62,564 nucleotides of DNA from Myxococcales bacterium (GTDB lineage: Bacteria; Myxococcota_A; Polyangia; Polyangiales; Polyangiaceae). How positions within the stretch are numbered: the first letter of the stretch is position 1; the number at the start of each line of letters is the position of its first letter. Of this stretch, positions 8,245-21,630 are shown in pieces. The DNA lies in NCBI GenBank assembly GCA_016191785.1, contig JACPVJ010000109.1, forward strand, positions 1 to 62,564, written 5' to 3'. The notes under the pieces are model-generated. The model was not told the origin of the DNA and made no database searches. It was given only the letters and a program-made list of their open reading frames with translations. Position numbers and translations under genes: made by a program.

Positions 8245-8375
8245 TTTACAAATTTGGCTAACGCGATGTGTTGTAAGCACCAGCGGGTGGTCTGTCAAAC
8301 CGTAACCATTGGAACTAACCCGTCTTATTCAAGCGGCGAGCATTTACAAGTGCTTCCGGTTCGTTGACTTGTAAA
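8245..8375. promoter_or_regulatory. Inverted-repeat operators between the dehydrogenase and its regulator
   Basis: Two dyads built on the same half-site lie in the 159-bp divergent intergenic region. Next to the regulator, TTTACAAGT (8343-8351) and ACTTGTAAA (8367-8375) form a perfect 9-bp inverted repeat with a 15-bp spacer. Next to the dehydrogenase, TTACAA (8246-8251) and TTGTAA (8271-8276) form a 6-bp repeat with a 19-bp spacer. The region is AT-rich against the GC-rich background. The dyads suggest dimer binding by the adjacent HTH regulator, controlling both genes including itself. The binding is inferred. Confidence 0.65.
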
Positions 8376-8389
8376 CTGTCTGTCAACGC

Positions 8390-9970
8390 ATGGCCACGCC
8401 GCCCGTCGAGCTGAACGCCGCCGTGGGGCGCCGGCTGCGCGCCCTGCGGCTCGAGCGCGGGCTGACCCAGGCCGAGCTCGCGCGCCGGCTGGGGATCAGC
8501 GCTGCCTACCTGAACCTGATCGAGAGCGGACGTCGCACGGTGCAGTTGCCCGTGCTCTGGCGGGCGCTCGAGCTGCTCGAGGTGGATCCGGAGCCGTTCA
8601 TCTCGAGCTTGGGGGGGCAGCCGGTCGACGCGAGCCTGGCTCAGCTGCTCGACGAGCCGCTCTTGCGCTCCCTCGATCTGGACCGCGACGCGCTCAGCAG
8701 CTTGGCGGCGGAGCCCCGCGCGGCGAGCACCATCGCCGCGCTGTTCAACTTGTACAAGAACACGCGCACGCAGCTCGACAACCTGCTGCAGCACCTCTCG
8801 CAGGCCGAGGTCGGGCGCAAGGCGCGAGCCTCGCTCTCGGGGCGACCCAGCGTCGAGCTCAGCGACGGTACGCTGCGCTTCGACTACTCGCCGCTGGACG
8901 AGGTCGCGGACTTCGTCCAGGCGAGCAAGAACTACTACCCCGGCATCGAGGAAGCAGCCCGGGGGCTACGCCGCGATCTGCGCCTCGAGCGGCGGGTCGT
9001 CAGCGACCAGCTGGTGGCCGCCCTGACCGAGCTGGGCGTGCGGGTCGAGAGCAGCGCGGGCCGGCGCGACGGCGGCGTGGTGCGACGCTACGATCCGGAG
9101 CAGAGCACCCTCGAGATCTCGTCCGAGCTCAGCGAAGCCCGACGGAAGTTCGACCTGGCCCATGTGCTCGGGCTCAAGCTGCTGGACGAGCGGGGGGTCT
9201 TTCAGGCGATTCTCGCGCCGCACCGGGCGCGCCACGGCGAGACCAAGACCCTGCTCAAGGTGCACCTGGCCAACTACTTCGCCGGCGCGCTGCTCATGCC
9301 GTACGACGAGTTCTTCGGCGACGCCCAGGCCACGCGCTACGACGTCGAGCGGCTGGCCGATCTGTTCGAGACCAGCTACGAGGCCGCGGCTCACCGCCTG
9401 ACCAACCTCGGTGACCCACGCCGCCGAGGCGTGCCGATGCACTTCATGCGGGTGGACGTCGCGGGGAACATCTCGAAGCGTTACTCCGCCACCGGGCTCG
9501 CGTTCCCGATCGGTCTCGGCTCGTGTCCGAAGTGGGTCGCGCACACCGCGTTCTTGACCCCCAGCCAGATCTCGAAGCAGTTCAGCGTGATGCCCGACGG
9601 CGCGGCGTATTTCTGCTTCGCCAAGATCACCAGTCAGCCCCTGCGCGGGTCTCTGGTCAAGGGCACGGTCTACTCGATCGGCCTCGGAGCCCTCGCCGAC
9701 GACGCCGCGCACCTGGCGTATGCCGACGACCAACCGCGCTTCAGCGCCGAGCGCGCGGCTCGCGTCGGCGTGCCGGTCGGCGTCACCTGCCGGTTCTGCG
9801 AGCGGACCGACTGCAGTCAGCGCGCCGCGCCCAGCTACAAGTTCGCCTTCAGCCCGGATGCCTACGTGAAGAAGGACAACTTCTTCTCGCCCATCTTGGA
9901 GCGCGAGGGCCTCAGGCCCCGGAGGGCCAGCGAAGAGAAGACGAAGCGCGGGCGTCGCGGCGGCCCGTGA
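8390..9970 (+). CDS. XRE-family short-chain acyl-CoA regulator (ScfR/RamB type)
   Basis: 526-aa transcription factor. The N-terminal HTH_3 domain (about 8-65, RLGISAAYLNLIESGRR) is followed by an ImmA/IrrE-like middle region and a C-terminal DUF2083-type domain with a cysteine cluster, CRFCERTDCSQR, near 465. The middle region reads RKFDLAHVLGLKLLD where a metalloprotease would have HExxH, so it is probably a non-catalytic ligand-sensing domain, as in RamB/ScfR regulators of acetate, propionate and glyoxylate genes. It starts 15 bp after a TTTACAAGT dyad and diverges from a 3-hydroxyacyl-CoA dehydrogenase, which supports an acyl-CoA-responsive role with autoregulation. Confidence 0.9.
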   Translation: MATPPVELNAAVGRRLRALRLERGLTQAELARRLGISAAYLNLIESGRRTVQLPVLWRALELLEVDPEPFISSLGGQPVDASLAQLLDEPLLRSLDLDRDALSSLAAEPRAASTIAALFNLYKNTRTQLDNLLQHLSQAEVGRKARASLSGRPSVELSDGTLRFDYSPLDEVADFVQASKNYYPGIEEAARGLRRDLRLERRVVSDQLVAALTELGVRVESSAGRRDGGVVRRYDPEQSTLEISSELSEARRKFDLAHVLGLKLLDERGVFQAILAPHRARHGETKTLLKVHLANYFAGALLMPYDEFFGDAQATRYDVERLADLFETSYEAAAHRLTNLGDPRRRGVPMHFMRVDVAGNISKRYSATGLAFPIGLGSCPKWVAHTAFLTPSQISKQFSVMPDGAAYFCFAKITSQPLRGSLVKGTVYSIGLGALADDAAHLAYADDQPRFSAERAARVGVPVGVTCRFCERTDCSQRAAPSYKFAFSPDAYVKKDNFFSPILEREGLRPRRASEEKTKRGRRGGP

Positions 9971-10010
9971 CCGCACGCGCCGAGCGCGCCCTCCGGCAGT
10001 GCCGCCCGGA

Positions 10011-11030
<1,020 letters not shown>

Positions 11031-11032
11031 GG

Positions 11033-12904
<1,872 letters not shown>

Positions 12905-13006
12905 CCTGGTCGTACTCGCTTTCTCGTGCGCGCGACCCGTACGGCGCGCTTCAGTTCACGTCGCTCGGACGGCGCGGATCGACGCGCCAGCCGGCAACTG
13001 ACACCG

Positions 13007-13046
13007 GCGTCACTTGCTCCGACGCAGCGGGGTTGTCAAGTGACGC
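13007..13046. promoter_or_regulatory. 10-bp inverted repeat upstream of korA
   Basis: GCGTCACTTG (13007-13016) and CAAGTGACGC (13037-13046) are perfect inverse copies separated by 20 bp. The right arm contains a TTGACA -35-like hexamer for the minus strand (13034-13039), which heads toward korA, but no convincing -10 follows at normal spacing. The repeat also lies just past the stop of the DUF6918 gene, so a terminator role is possible, although no U-tract follows. An operator for korAB is my preferred reading. Confidence 0.45.
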
Positions 13047-13063
13047 GATGAGTCGGCCGGCGA

Positions 13064-13510
13064 TCAGCTGGCGGGGGCGTGCTTCTCGAGCAGGTCGGCC
13101 AGTCGCGGCGCGGCGGCCTCGACGTGCTTCTTCGCCGTCGGTCGGAGCTTGTCGTACATGCTCCGAACCGCGGCCCGCTGGGCGTTTTCCGCGCGCCGAT
13201 CGGTGATCGACAAGAGCGAGTCGGCCACCTGACCGCAGCGGCTCTTGAGGTACTCGCCCGGCCTCTTTCCCGCCGAAATCGCCTCTTGGTAGATCGGATC
13301 GAGGGCATCCAGGAAGTCGTCGAGCAGGTCGTCGACGGCTTGCCGCACGAAGCCCGGCTTGACGCCCTGGACCACCTTGTAGCCGGCCTTGATGGCCAGC
13401 CCCGACAGCCCCGACTTGTCCGCCACCTCCAGGTCCAGGACATGGCAGGCGTCGTCGATGACCTGGGAGCGCTTCGCGCTGTCCTGGGCAAGCTCTTTGA
13501 GGTGGGGCAT
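13064..13510 (-). CDS. DUF6918 family protein
   Basis: 148-aa predicted helical cytoplasmic protein. Segments such as EVADKSGLSGLAIKAGYKVV and VKPGFVRQAVDDLLDDFLDALDPIY resemble the DUF6918 family of actinobacteria and other high-GC bacteria, whose function is unknown. No signal peptide, membrane helix or catalytic motif is visible. It diverges from the downstream kinase gene and is followed by korAB on the same strand after about 160 bp that contain an inverted repeat, so it may be a separate transcription unit. Confidence 0.78.
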   Translation of the reverse strand: MPHLKELAQDSAKRSQVIDDACHVLDLEVADKSGLSGLAIKAGYKVVQGVKPGFVRQAVDDLLDDFLDALDPIYQEAISAGKRPGEYLKSRCGQVADSLLSITDRRAENAQRAAVRSMYDKLRPTAKKHVEAAAPRLADLLEKHAPAS

Positions 13511-13640
13511 GGCGGCCGCGGCCTTACCATCGCGGGCCCGGGGTGGGCAACGGTAGGGCCCTTGTCGCCACGCGCGAAACCCAACCCAAAAGGTTGAAAT
13601 CAGCTAGACTTGTGCGAAGTAGCGACTCCTAGATCCGTGC

Positions 13641-15308
13641 GTGTCCGAAGGGGAGCCTCCGGAGCGAATGTTGCCGTCTGCCGAACCCTTGAAGCCCGTG
13701 TCCGATGACCTCCAGCGCGGAGCGCGTCTGGGGAAGTACCAGCTACTGCTCCGCATCGGCCGCGGGGGCATGGCGACGGTTTGGGTCGCGCGCCAGCAAG
13801 CTGCGAGCCCGTCCGACCAGCGGCTCGTGGCGGTGAAGGCCATCCTGCCCGATCTGGCCACTGACCAAGAGTTCTCCAAGATGTTCGTGGACGAGGGGCG
13901 GATCATCCACATGATTCGCCACCCGAACGTCGTCGACGTGTTCGAGTCGTCGGAGCAGGACGGCATCGGGTACATCGCCATGGAGTGGATCGAGGGGGAC
14001 TCGCTCCACGCGATCATCGCCGAGGCGGGGAAGCGCCGTCCCATTCCACCCGAGATGGCGGTGCGGATCATCGCGGACGCGGCCGGCGGCCTGCACGCCG
14101 CCCACGAGCTCAAGGACGCCCAGGGTAGCCCGATGAACGTCGTGCACCGCGACGTCTCGCCGCACAACATCTTGATCGGCGTGGACGGCGCGGTGAAGCT
14201 GGTCGACTTCGGCGTCGCCAAGGCCATGGGCCGCCTTTCCGAGGTGACCAGCGCCGGCCAGCTCAAGGGCAAGTTCGGATACATGTCGCCGGAGCAGGCG
14301 ATGGCCAAGAAGGTCGATCGCCGGAGCGACGTCTTTGCCCTGGGCATCGTGCTGTTCGAGCTCACCACCGGTCGGCGGCTCTTCCGCGGTCAGCACGACG
14401 CCGAGACGCTGCACATGGTGGTCTCGGGGAAGATCCCGCGTCCGAGCAGCATCGATCCGAGCTACCCCGCCGCGCTGGAAGAGATCGTGCAAAAGGCCCT
14501 GCAGCGCGACCTCGGCAAGCGCTTCCAGACCGCAGCCGAGTTCCAGCAGGCACTCGACGGCTACCTCAAGGCCGAGCGTGTGGTGGTCCCCCGGGCGGGG
14601 ATCGCGAACCTGCTCAAGAAGGTGCTGGGCGAGCGCATCGAGCAGCGCCGCAAGGCGATCCGCACGGTGCTCCGTCAGCTGGACGCGCCGCCGGGCCTGG
14701 CTCCGCCGGCGCCGAGCGAGGTTCCCTTCTCGTCGAGCCCCGAGCACGCCAGCGTCACCGGCATCAGCGCTGTCACCAGCGGCACCGGCAGCGGGATCAG
14801 CGCGATCAGCTTGGTCGAGCGACCGTCGGCGCCGAGCAACCCGTCAAACCCACGCCCCACCCTCGAGCCGCCGCTGCCCCAGGACGCCTCGAGCCCGAGC
14901 GCAGTCTCGCAGGTGATGTATCCCCCGGAGACGCACACGCACCCGACGGTGGTGGTCAAGCGCGGCGGCACGCTCGGGCTGGTGATCGGCATCGTGGGGT
15001 TGGCGGTGGCATTGGCCGCGGTGCTGTTCTTGATCTACGGCCCGCAGCGCAAGACCACGGTCGTGAACGTGCAAGCGCCGACCGGCGCGACGCCACCTGC
15101 CGAGCCGGTGCCGAAGTCGGTCGCGCCGACAGCTGAGGCCAAGGCCGACGAAGCCGCGCCGCCCGTTCCGGTGGACGCGCTGAGCGCCGCGCCGCCTGCC
15201 CCCAAGCCTCAGCTCGGTGGCGTGGGTCCTAGGGTCGCGTTTCCGAAGCCGAAACCCGCCACGCCCGAGCCCACCGCGGCGCCCCCGCGGAAGAACCCGT
15301 ACGAGTGA
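13641..15308 (+). CDS. Membrane-anchored Hanks-type Ser/Thr protein kinase
   Basis: 555 aa. The kinase domain spans about 33-310 with glycine loop GRGGMA (40-45), ATP lysine in LVAVKAI (Lys66), catalytic HRDVSPHN (169-176) and DFG (189-191). HRDVSPHN with Ser-Pro in place of Lys-Pro is common in myxobacterial kinases. After a Ser/Thr/Pro-rich juxtamembrane stretch comes one transmembrane helix (about 446-468) and a Pro/Ala-rich outer tail without a recognised sensor domain. The start may be the GTG at 13641 or the in-frame ATG at 13668. Its stop overlaps the start of a secreted TPR protein gene, suggesting the two act together in envelope signalling. Confidence 0.93.
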   Translation: MSEGEPPERMLPSAEPLKPVSDDLQRGARLGKYQLLLRIGRGGMATVWVARQQAASPSDQRLVAVKAILPDLATDQEFSKMFVDEGRIIHMIRHPNVVDVFESSEQDGIGYIAMEWIEGDSLHAIIAEAGKRRPIPPEMAVRIIADAAGGLHAAHELKDAQGSPMNVVHRDVSPHNILIGVDGAVKLVDFGVAKAMGRLSEVTSAGQLKGKFGYMSPEQAMAKKVDRRSDVFALGIVLFELTTGRRLFRGQHDAETLHMVVSGKIPRPSSIDPSYPAALEEIVQKALQRDLGKRFQTAAEFQQALDGYLKAERVVVPRAGIANLLKKVLGERIEQRRKAIRTVLRQLDAPPGLAPPAPSEVPFSSSPEHASVTGISAVTSGTGSGISAISLVERPSAPSNPSNPRPTLEPPLPQDASSPSAVSQVMYPPETHTHPTVVVKRGGTLGLVIGIVGLAVALAAVLFLIYGPQRKTTVVNVQAPTGATPPAEPVPKSVAPTAEAKADEAAPPVPVDALSAAPPAPKPQLGGVGPRVAFPKPKPATPEPTAAPPRKNPYE

Positions 15309-16270
15309 TGCGCCGCTTTCGTCGTCTCGGGTGCGCTCTACTGCTCGCGCTCGCCGTCGCGCCGGTGGCGAACGCGGACAAGGGCGGCAAGGACGACGCG
15401 CGGCGCTTCTTCAACGCGGGCCAGAAGGCGTTCAAAGAGAAGCGCTTCGTCGAAGCGGCGAAGGCGTTCGAAGAGGCCTTTCGCCTCAAGCCGCACCCCT
15501 TCGCGCTGATCAACGCCGGCGACGCCTGGGAGAAGTCCGGGGACGTCGCGCTGGCCGCGCGCACGTTTCAGCGCGTGATGAAGCTGGAGCAGTCCGAAGA
15601 GCAGGACCGTGCGGACGCGACCGAGCGCCTCTCGAAGCTGACGCCGAAGCTCGCCATCATCGAGCTGCAGGGCGAGGCGAGCCAGCGTGCCCGGGTCGAT
15701 CAGGACGAGTTCGTCGGCGGCGACCGCGTCTACGTCGCGCCCGGTGAGCACGTCGTCACGTTGCTCGACGTGGACGGCGCGAAGGAGCGCAAGCTCGAGC
15801 TCGCCGCGGGGGCGTCGCGGACGGTCGCGCTCGCATCGCTCTTGCCCAAGGGTGACTCGGCCGAGCCGGCGACGCCTGGCGGGCCCGAGGCCGCGCCCGA
15901 GACGAGCGAGCCCACGGCGGATCCCGGACCGACCAAGAAGGGCGGCGTGCGCGCCCCGACCTGGATCATGTTCGGGCTCACCGCGGTGGCCGCGGGCGGC
16001 GCAGTGTACTTCGGCCTCGCGGTCAACGACGCCGAGAAGAAGTACGACGAGAACCCCAACCGCGACGACTACGATCGCTTCAACCAGAACAAGCTCTACA
16101 CCAACATCGCGATCGGCGTCGCCGGCGTCTCGGCCGGCGTCGGCACCTTCTTGTTGATCAAGGATCTGAGTCGCAAGGTGCCCGCCGACAAGAGCAGCGG
16201 CACGGCGCCGCGGGTCGGCTTTTCGCCGCTACCCGGCGGCGGCTTCGTGGCGGGCGCCGGGCGGTTCTGA
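15308..16270 (+). CDS. Secreted/membrane TPR-repeat protein
   Basis: 320 aa with an N-terminal signal peptide (MRRFRRLGCALLLALAVAPV, cleavage near VANA). TPR-like helices occupy about 28-100 (FFNAGQKAFKEKRFVEAAKA), followed by a PEGA-like beta segment about 115-170, a Pro/Glu-rich linker, and two hydrophobic helices near the C-terminus (about 220-240 and 262-285). The layout is common among myxobacterial envelope proteins of unknown role. Its ATG overlaps the stop of the kinase gene (GTGATG), so translation is coupled. It probably works in the periplasm near the kinase's outer tail; no enzymatic activity is predicted. Confidence 0.8.
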   Translation: MRRFRRLGCALLLALAVAPVANADKGGKDDARRFFNAGQKAFKEKRFVEAAKAFEEAFRLKPHPFALINAGDAWEKSGDVALAARTFQRVMKLEQSEEQDRADATERLSKLTPKLAIIELQGEASQRARVDQDEFVGGDRVYVAPGEHVVTLLDVDGAKERKLELAAGASRTVALASLLPKGDSAEPATPGGPEAAPETSEPTADPGPTKKGGVRAPTWIMFGLTAVAAGGAVYFGLAVNDAEKKYDENPNRDDYDRFNQNKLYTNIAIGVAGVSAGVGTFLLIKDLSRKVPADKSSGTAPRVGFSPLPGGGFVAGAGRF

Positions 16271-16277
16271 CGCGCGC

Positions 16278-17423
16278 TCACCCCCCGGGGGCTCGAGCCT
16301 CGGGGTCGGCGGCGTCCGGCGCGGCCGGCTCGAGCCACGGCGCCGCGAGCTCGGCGAAGCGCCCGGCCACGATCGCCCTGCGGGCCTCGGCCACGAGCCG
16401 CTCGTAGAAGTACAGGTTGTGCAGCGTGAGCAGGCGGTGCACCAAGATCTCGCCCGCGAGATACAGGTGCCGGAGGTACGCGCGACTGTACCCACCGCGG
16501 CACGCCGGGCACTCGCAGCTCTCGTCGATCGGGCGGGTGTCCAGCCGGTACTTGGCGTGCTTGATGATCACCTTGCCGCCCGGCACGAACGCCTGCCCAT
16601 TGCGGGCGTTGCGAGTCGGCATCACGCAGTCGAAGATGTCCACGCCGGCGCCGATGCCCACGATCAAGTCGAGGGGAGTCCCGACCCCCATCAGGTAGTG
16701 TGGACGCAGCGGGTCGAGCCGGGGAGCGACTTGCCCGAGCGCCCGATGCATCTCGGCGGGCGGCTCGCCGACGCTGAACCCGCCCAGCGCCAGGCCGTCG
16801 AGCGGCAGGCGGGACAGCGCCTCGGCGTGCTCGAGGCGCAGCTCGACGTCGGTGCTGCCCTGGATGATGCCGAACACCGCCTGGCCCCGGTCGCGGGCCG
16901 CGAGGCAGCGCTCGGCCCAGCGAGTGGTGCGCTCGACCGCGGCGACCAGCGTGGGGCGGGGCGAGCCGCCGGGCGGGCACACGTCGAGCTGCATCGCGAT
17001 GTCCGCGCCGAGAAGCGCCTGGACCCGCATGCTCTCTTCGGGTGAGAGCAGCTTGCGCGCGCCGTCGAGGTGCGACGAGAACTCGAAGCCGTCTTCCCCG
17101 AGCTTGCAGCGCGAGGCCAGTGAGAAGGCCTGGAAGCCGCCCGAGTCGGTGGCGATCGCGTGGGGCCAGCGCGAAAAGCCGTGGAGCCCGCCGTGGGCCG
17201 CCACCACCTCGGGCCCGGGGCGGAGCCAGAGGTGGTAGGTGTTCATGATGGTCATGCGCGCGCCCGTCGCCGCGACCTCGTCGGGCGAGAGGGACTTGAC
17301 CGTTGCCTGCGTGCCCACGGGCATGAACGCCGGCGTTTGCACCTCACCGTGGCGCGTGAAGAGCGTGCCGGCGCGGGCATGCCCGTCGGAGGCCTCGAGC
17401 GCGAAGCGAATCGGCGCGCTCAT
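16278..17423 (-). CDS. tgt: tRNA-guanine transglycosylase
   Basis: 381 aa. Exchanges G34 of GUN-anticodon tRNAs for preQ1. TDSGGFQAFSL (DSGGFQ 93-98) holds the substrate-binding and general-base Asp; a second conserved Asp lies in VDIFDCVMPTRNARNG; the zinc site is CECPACRGGYSRAYLRH, with its last ligand in LLTLHN. The start at 17423 was chosen because MSAPIRFALEASDGHARAG matches the usual Tgt N-terminus and overlaps the queA stop as ATGA. The two genes form the queuosine operon. Confidence 0.96.
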   Translation of the reverse strand: MSAPIRFALEASDGHARAGTLFTRHGEVQTPAFMPVGTQATVKSLSPDEVAATGARMTIMNTYHLWLRPGPEVVAAHGGLHGFSRWPHAIATDSGGFQAFSLASRCKLGEDGFEFSSHLDGARKLLSPEESMRVQALLGADIAMQLDVCPPGGSPRPTLVAAVERTTRWAERCLAARDRGQAVFGIIQGSTDVELRLEHAEALSRLPLDGLALGGFSVGEPPAEMHRALGQVAPRLDPLRPHYLMGVGTPLDLIVGIGAGVDIFDCVMPTRNARNGQAFVPGGKVIIKHAKYRLDTRPIDESCECPACRGGYSRAYLRHLYLAGEILVHRLLTLHNLYFYERLVAEARRAIVAGRFAELAAPWLEPAAPDAADPEARAPGG

Positions 17424-18469
17424 GGCTGCTCGGCGCGGCTTTGGATCCACATCGCGTCACCGTACGACAAGAAACGGTAGCGCTGCGAGATCGCTGCTTG
17501 GTACGCCCGCTGGGTCGCTTCGAGCCCCGCGAAGGCGGCGACCAGCGCCAAGAGGGTGCTCTTGGGCAGGTGGAAGTTGGTCAGGAGGGCGTCCACCACC
17601 CGGAAGCGATATCCGGGCTGGATCAACAGGCGCGTCTCGCCGACGAGCTCGCGGACGTGCCCTGGCCGCTCCGGGTCGCTTGCGCTCTCGAGGGCCCGTA
17701 CCACGGTGGTGCCGATGGCGACCACCGGCGCGCTGCGCTCGCGGGCGCGGCGCACGGCGGCGACCAGCGAAGCGTCGACCTCGAGCTGTTCGCTGTGCAT
17801 CTCGTGCTGGTCCAGGTCGTCGGCGCTGACCGGCTTGAAGGTGCCGGGGCCGACGTGGAGCGTGGCCCGGGCCACCTCGACGTCGCGCGCGCCGAGGCGC
17901 GACAGCAGCGCGTCGGTCAGATGCAGTCCCGCGGTGGGCGCCGCCACCGAGCCGGTGCGCGCCGCGAACACCGTCTGGTACCGATCCGCGTCGAGGGCCT
18001 CGTCTTCGCGGTCCATGTAGGGCGGGATCGGGACCCGCCCGACCTGCTCGAGGCTGGCCTCGACCGAGACTGGCGCCCGGAGCACGAGCTCGAGCTCGCC
18101 GCCCGGGGTCTTGCCGGCGATCTCGACGTCGAGCCCGTCGAACCCGAGGCGCATCCCGAGCTTCAGCCGCCGGGCGGGTTTGCCCAGCGCGAGCCAGCGC
18201 TCGACCGGCCCCGCTTCCCCCAGTCGTCGCAAGAGCAAGAGCTCGGCGGCGCCCCCGCCGGGACGCCGACCGAGCAGGCGAGCCCGGAACACCCGCGTGT
18301 CGTTGAGCACCACCAGCGCCCCGCGCGGCACGAGCAGGGCCAGATCGGGGATCTGACGGTGCTCGAGCGTTCGAGCGAGCACGAGCAGGCGCCCGCCGTC
18401 CCGCTCGGCGGGGGGCACGCGGGCGATCAACTCCGCGGGCAGGTCGTAGTCGAACAGCGCGGTCCGCAC
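17420..18469 (-). CDS. queA: S-adenosylmethionine:tRNA ribosyltransferase-isomerase
   Basis: 349 aa. Converts preQ1-tRNA to epoxyqueuosine-tRNA using SAM as ribosyl donor. Recognisable QueA blocks: FDYDLPAELIARVPP at the N-terminus, LVVLNDTRVFRARLLG, VAAPTAGLHLTDALL, and the C-terminal FHLPKSTLLALVAAFAG with RYRFLSYGDAMWI. Length is typical. It overlaps tgt by 4 bp and starts 26 bp after the stop of the upstream sigma-54 regulator gene, so read-through from that gene is possible. Confidence 0.96.
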   Translation of the reverse strand: MRTALFDYDLPAELIARVPPAERDGGRLLVLARTLEHRQIPDLALLVPRGALVVLNDTRVFRARLLGRRPGGGAAELLLLRRLGEAGPVERWLALGKPARRLKLGMRLGFDGLDVEIAGKTPGGELELVLRAPVSVEASLEQVGRVPIPPYMDREDEALDADRYQTVFAARTGSVAAPTAGLHLTDALLSRLGARDVEVARATLHVGPGTFKPVSADDLDQHEMHSEQLEVDASLVAAVRRARERSAPVVAIGTTVVRALESASDPERPGHVRELVGETRLLIQPGYRFRVVDALLTNFHLPKSTLLALVAAFAGLEATQRAYQAAISQRYRFLSYGDAMWIQSRAEQP

Positions 18470-18495
18470 GGGCCTCGGTCAGGACGGGGCGACGC

Positions 18496-19932
<1,437 letters not shown>

Positions 19933-20067
19933 TGGCTCTGCCGCCCCGAGCCCCGGAGGCTAGCCGGGCCGGGGTGACGCTGCCAGCGTTTCGGAGGGTC
20001 GAGCCCCGCCTAAAGTTACCGCTGTCGCGGGTTTGGTGGCATACCATGTGACGATGCCGGGTCGCCG

Positions 20068-21561
20068 ATGAGCCAGGGCAAGAAGCAGATCGGTCGAATC
20101 CTTCTCCAACAGCGGGCGTTGACTCCCGACCAGCTCGAGAAGGCGCTCCACGAGGGCGGCGGGCGACTGGCATCCCGCCTGGCCGACGCCGGCACCATCA
20201 GCGACATCGCGGCCCTCAAGGCCCTGAGCGAGCAGCAGGGGATCCCCGGGATCGATCTGGGCCAGATCTGTCTGCGCCTCGAGGACCTCGAGCTCTTGCC
20301 CCGGGAGATCGCCGAGAAGCACCTGATCTTGCCGGTGCTGGTGCGCGAAGACCGGCTGTTCATCGCCATGGCGAACCCCCGGGAGCGCTCCGTGCTCGAC
20401 GAGCTCGAGTTCGTCACGGGCAAGAAGGCGTACCCCTACGTCGCCCTCGAGACCGCGCTCTCCAAGGCGATTCACGAGGCCTACACCAAGAAGGCCGCGG
20501 GGGAGGCGTTCTACATCGGGCCGCATTGCCCGCCCGAGGTGCTCAAGAAGTACGGGCTCGAGGACGCGGCGCAGGCCGGGAGCATCCCGCCGGCGGCAGC
20601 CAGCATTCCGCCTCCGGACGAGACGTTCTCGCCGCTCACCGCGCCCGGCGTGGTGGTCGACGATCAGGTGGGGCGCATCTCGCAGGGCGACGAGATCGAG
20701 GTCGGTGGCTTCGGTGAGACCTCCCGCGACCTCAGCGTGATGGCGCAGCTGCCCCGCGAGGCAGAAGACCCGTCGCCCGCGCTCGCACCGCCCGGGGCGA
20801 AGACCGTGCTGGTGATCGACGACGAAGCGGACATTCGCAAGATGCTCAAGCGCCTCTTGGGGAGCAACGGCTATCGCGTGCTCGAGGCCGACCGCGGGCT
20901 GCTCGCGCTCCGGATGGTGAAGGAGCAGACCCCCGACCTGATCGTGCTCGATGCGATGCTGCCCGAGGTACACGGCTTCGACATCGCCCGGCGCATCAAG
21001 GGCAGCGCCCGCTACGGCCACATCCCCATCATCATGGTCAGCGCGGTGTATCGCGGGTGGCGCTACGCCGAGGACCTCAAGCAGAGCTGCGGCGTCGACT
21101 TCTATCTCGAGAAGCCGTTCCGGATCGCCGACGTGCTGCGGGCGGTCGAGGTCGCGCTCGCCCAGAGTGCCCCGGCGCGGGTGGGCACCCGCGAGAAGGC
21201 GGCGGAAGAAGCCGAGCGTCACCTCGAGGCCGGGGTTCGGGCCTACCAGGCGGGCCAGGTCGAGGAGGCCATCGAGCACCTGCGCGAGGGGATCGCCATC
21301 GACCCTCTGGCCTACCGGCTGCACTTCCACCTCGGCCTGCTGTTCGGGAAACAGGGCCAGGTCTACGAGGCGATCGGTGAGCTCGAGACCGCCGTGGACA
21401 TCAACGCCAGCCACTTTCCGGCCGTCAAGAACCTGGCGATCCTCTACCAGAAGGCCGGGTTCCGGAACAAAGCCGCGGAAATGTGGGAGCGGGCCCTGCG
21501 GCTGGCGACCGACGAGGCCACCCGGATGAGCATCAAGGAGCACCTGCTCAATCTCTTGTAA
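20068..21561 (+). CDS. MshEN-receiver-TPR fusion protein
   Basis: 497 aa with three modules. Residues about 5-140 resemble the N-terminal MshEN/GspE domain of type II secretion and type IV pilus ATPases (IGRILLQQRALTPDQLEKAL; FIAMANPRERSVLDELEFVTG), a fold that binds c-di-GMP in some members. Residues about 246-370 form a receiver with acidic pair Asp251/Asp252 in VLVIDDEAD, phosphoacceptor Asp295 in LIVLDAML and Lys in YLEKPF. The C-terminus (about 385-497) holds TPR repeats (AYQAGQVEEAIEHLREGI). No output DNA-binding or ATPase domain is present. It may integrate phosphorylation and c-di-GMP to scaffold pilus or motility proteins; the gliding-like gene follows 69 bp downstream. Confidence 0.88.
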   Translation: MSQGKKQIGRILLQQRALTPDQLEKALHEGGGRLASRLADAGTISDIAALKALSEQQGIPGIDLGQICLRLEDLELLPREIAEKHLILPVLVREDRLFIAMANPRERSVLDELEFVTGKKAYPYVALETALSKAIHEAYTKKAAGEAFYIGPHCPPEVLKKYGLEDAAQAGSIPPAAASIPPPDETFSPLTAPGVVVDDQVGRISQGDEIEVGGFGETSRDLSVMAQLPREAEDPSPALAPPGAKTVLVIDDEADIRKMLKRLLGSNGYRVLEADRGLLALRMVKEQTPDLIVLDAMLPEVHGFDIARRIKGSARYGHIPIIMVSAVYRGWRYAEDLKQSCGVDFYLEKPFRIADVLRAVEVALAQSAPARVGTREKAAEEAERHLEAGVRAYQAGQVEEAIEHLREGIAIDPLAYRLHFHLGLLFGKQGQVYEAIGELETAVDINASHFPAVKNLAILYQKAGFRNKAAEMWERALRLATDEATRMSIKEHLLNLL

Positions 21562-21630
21562 AAGGGCTTTCGCGCCCCAAGGAGCCCCGCGCTATCCTGT
21601 CCACCACCTGAGGCCGGTCGGCGGCCCCCC

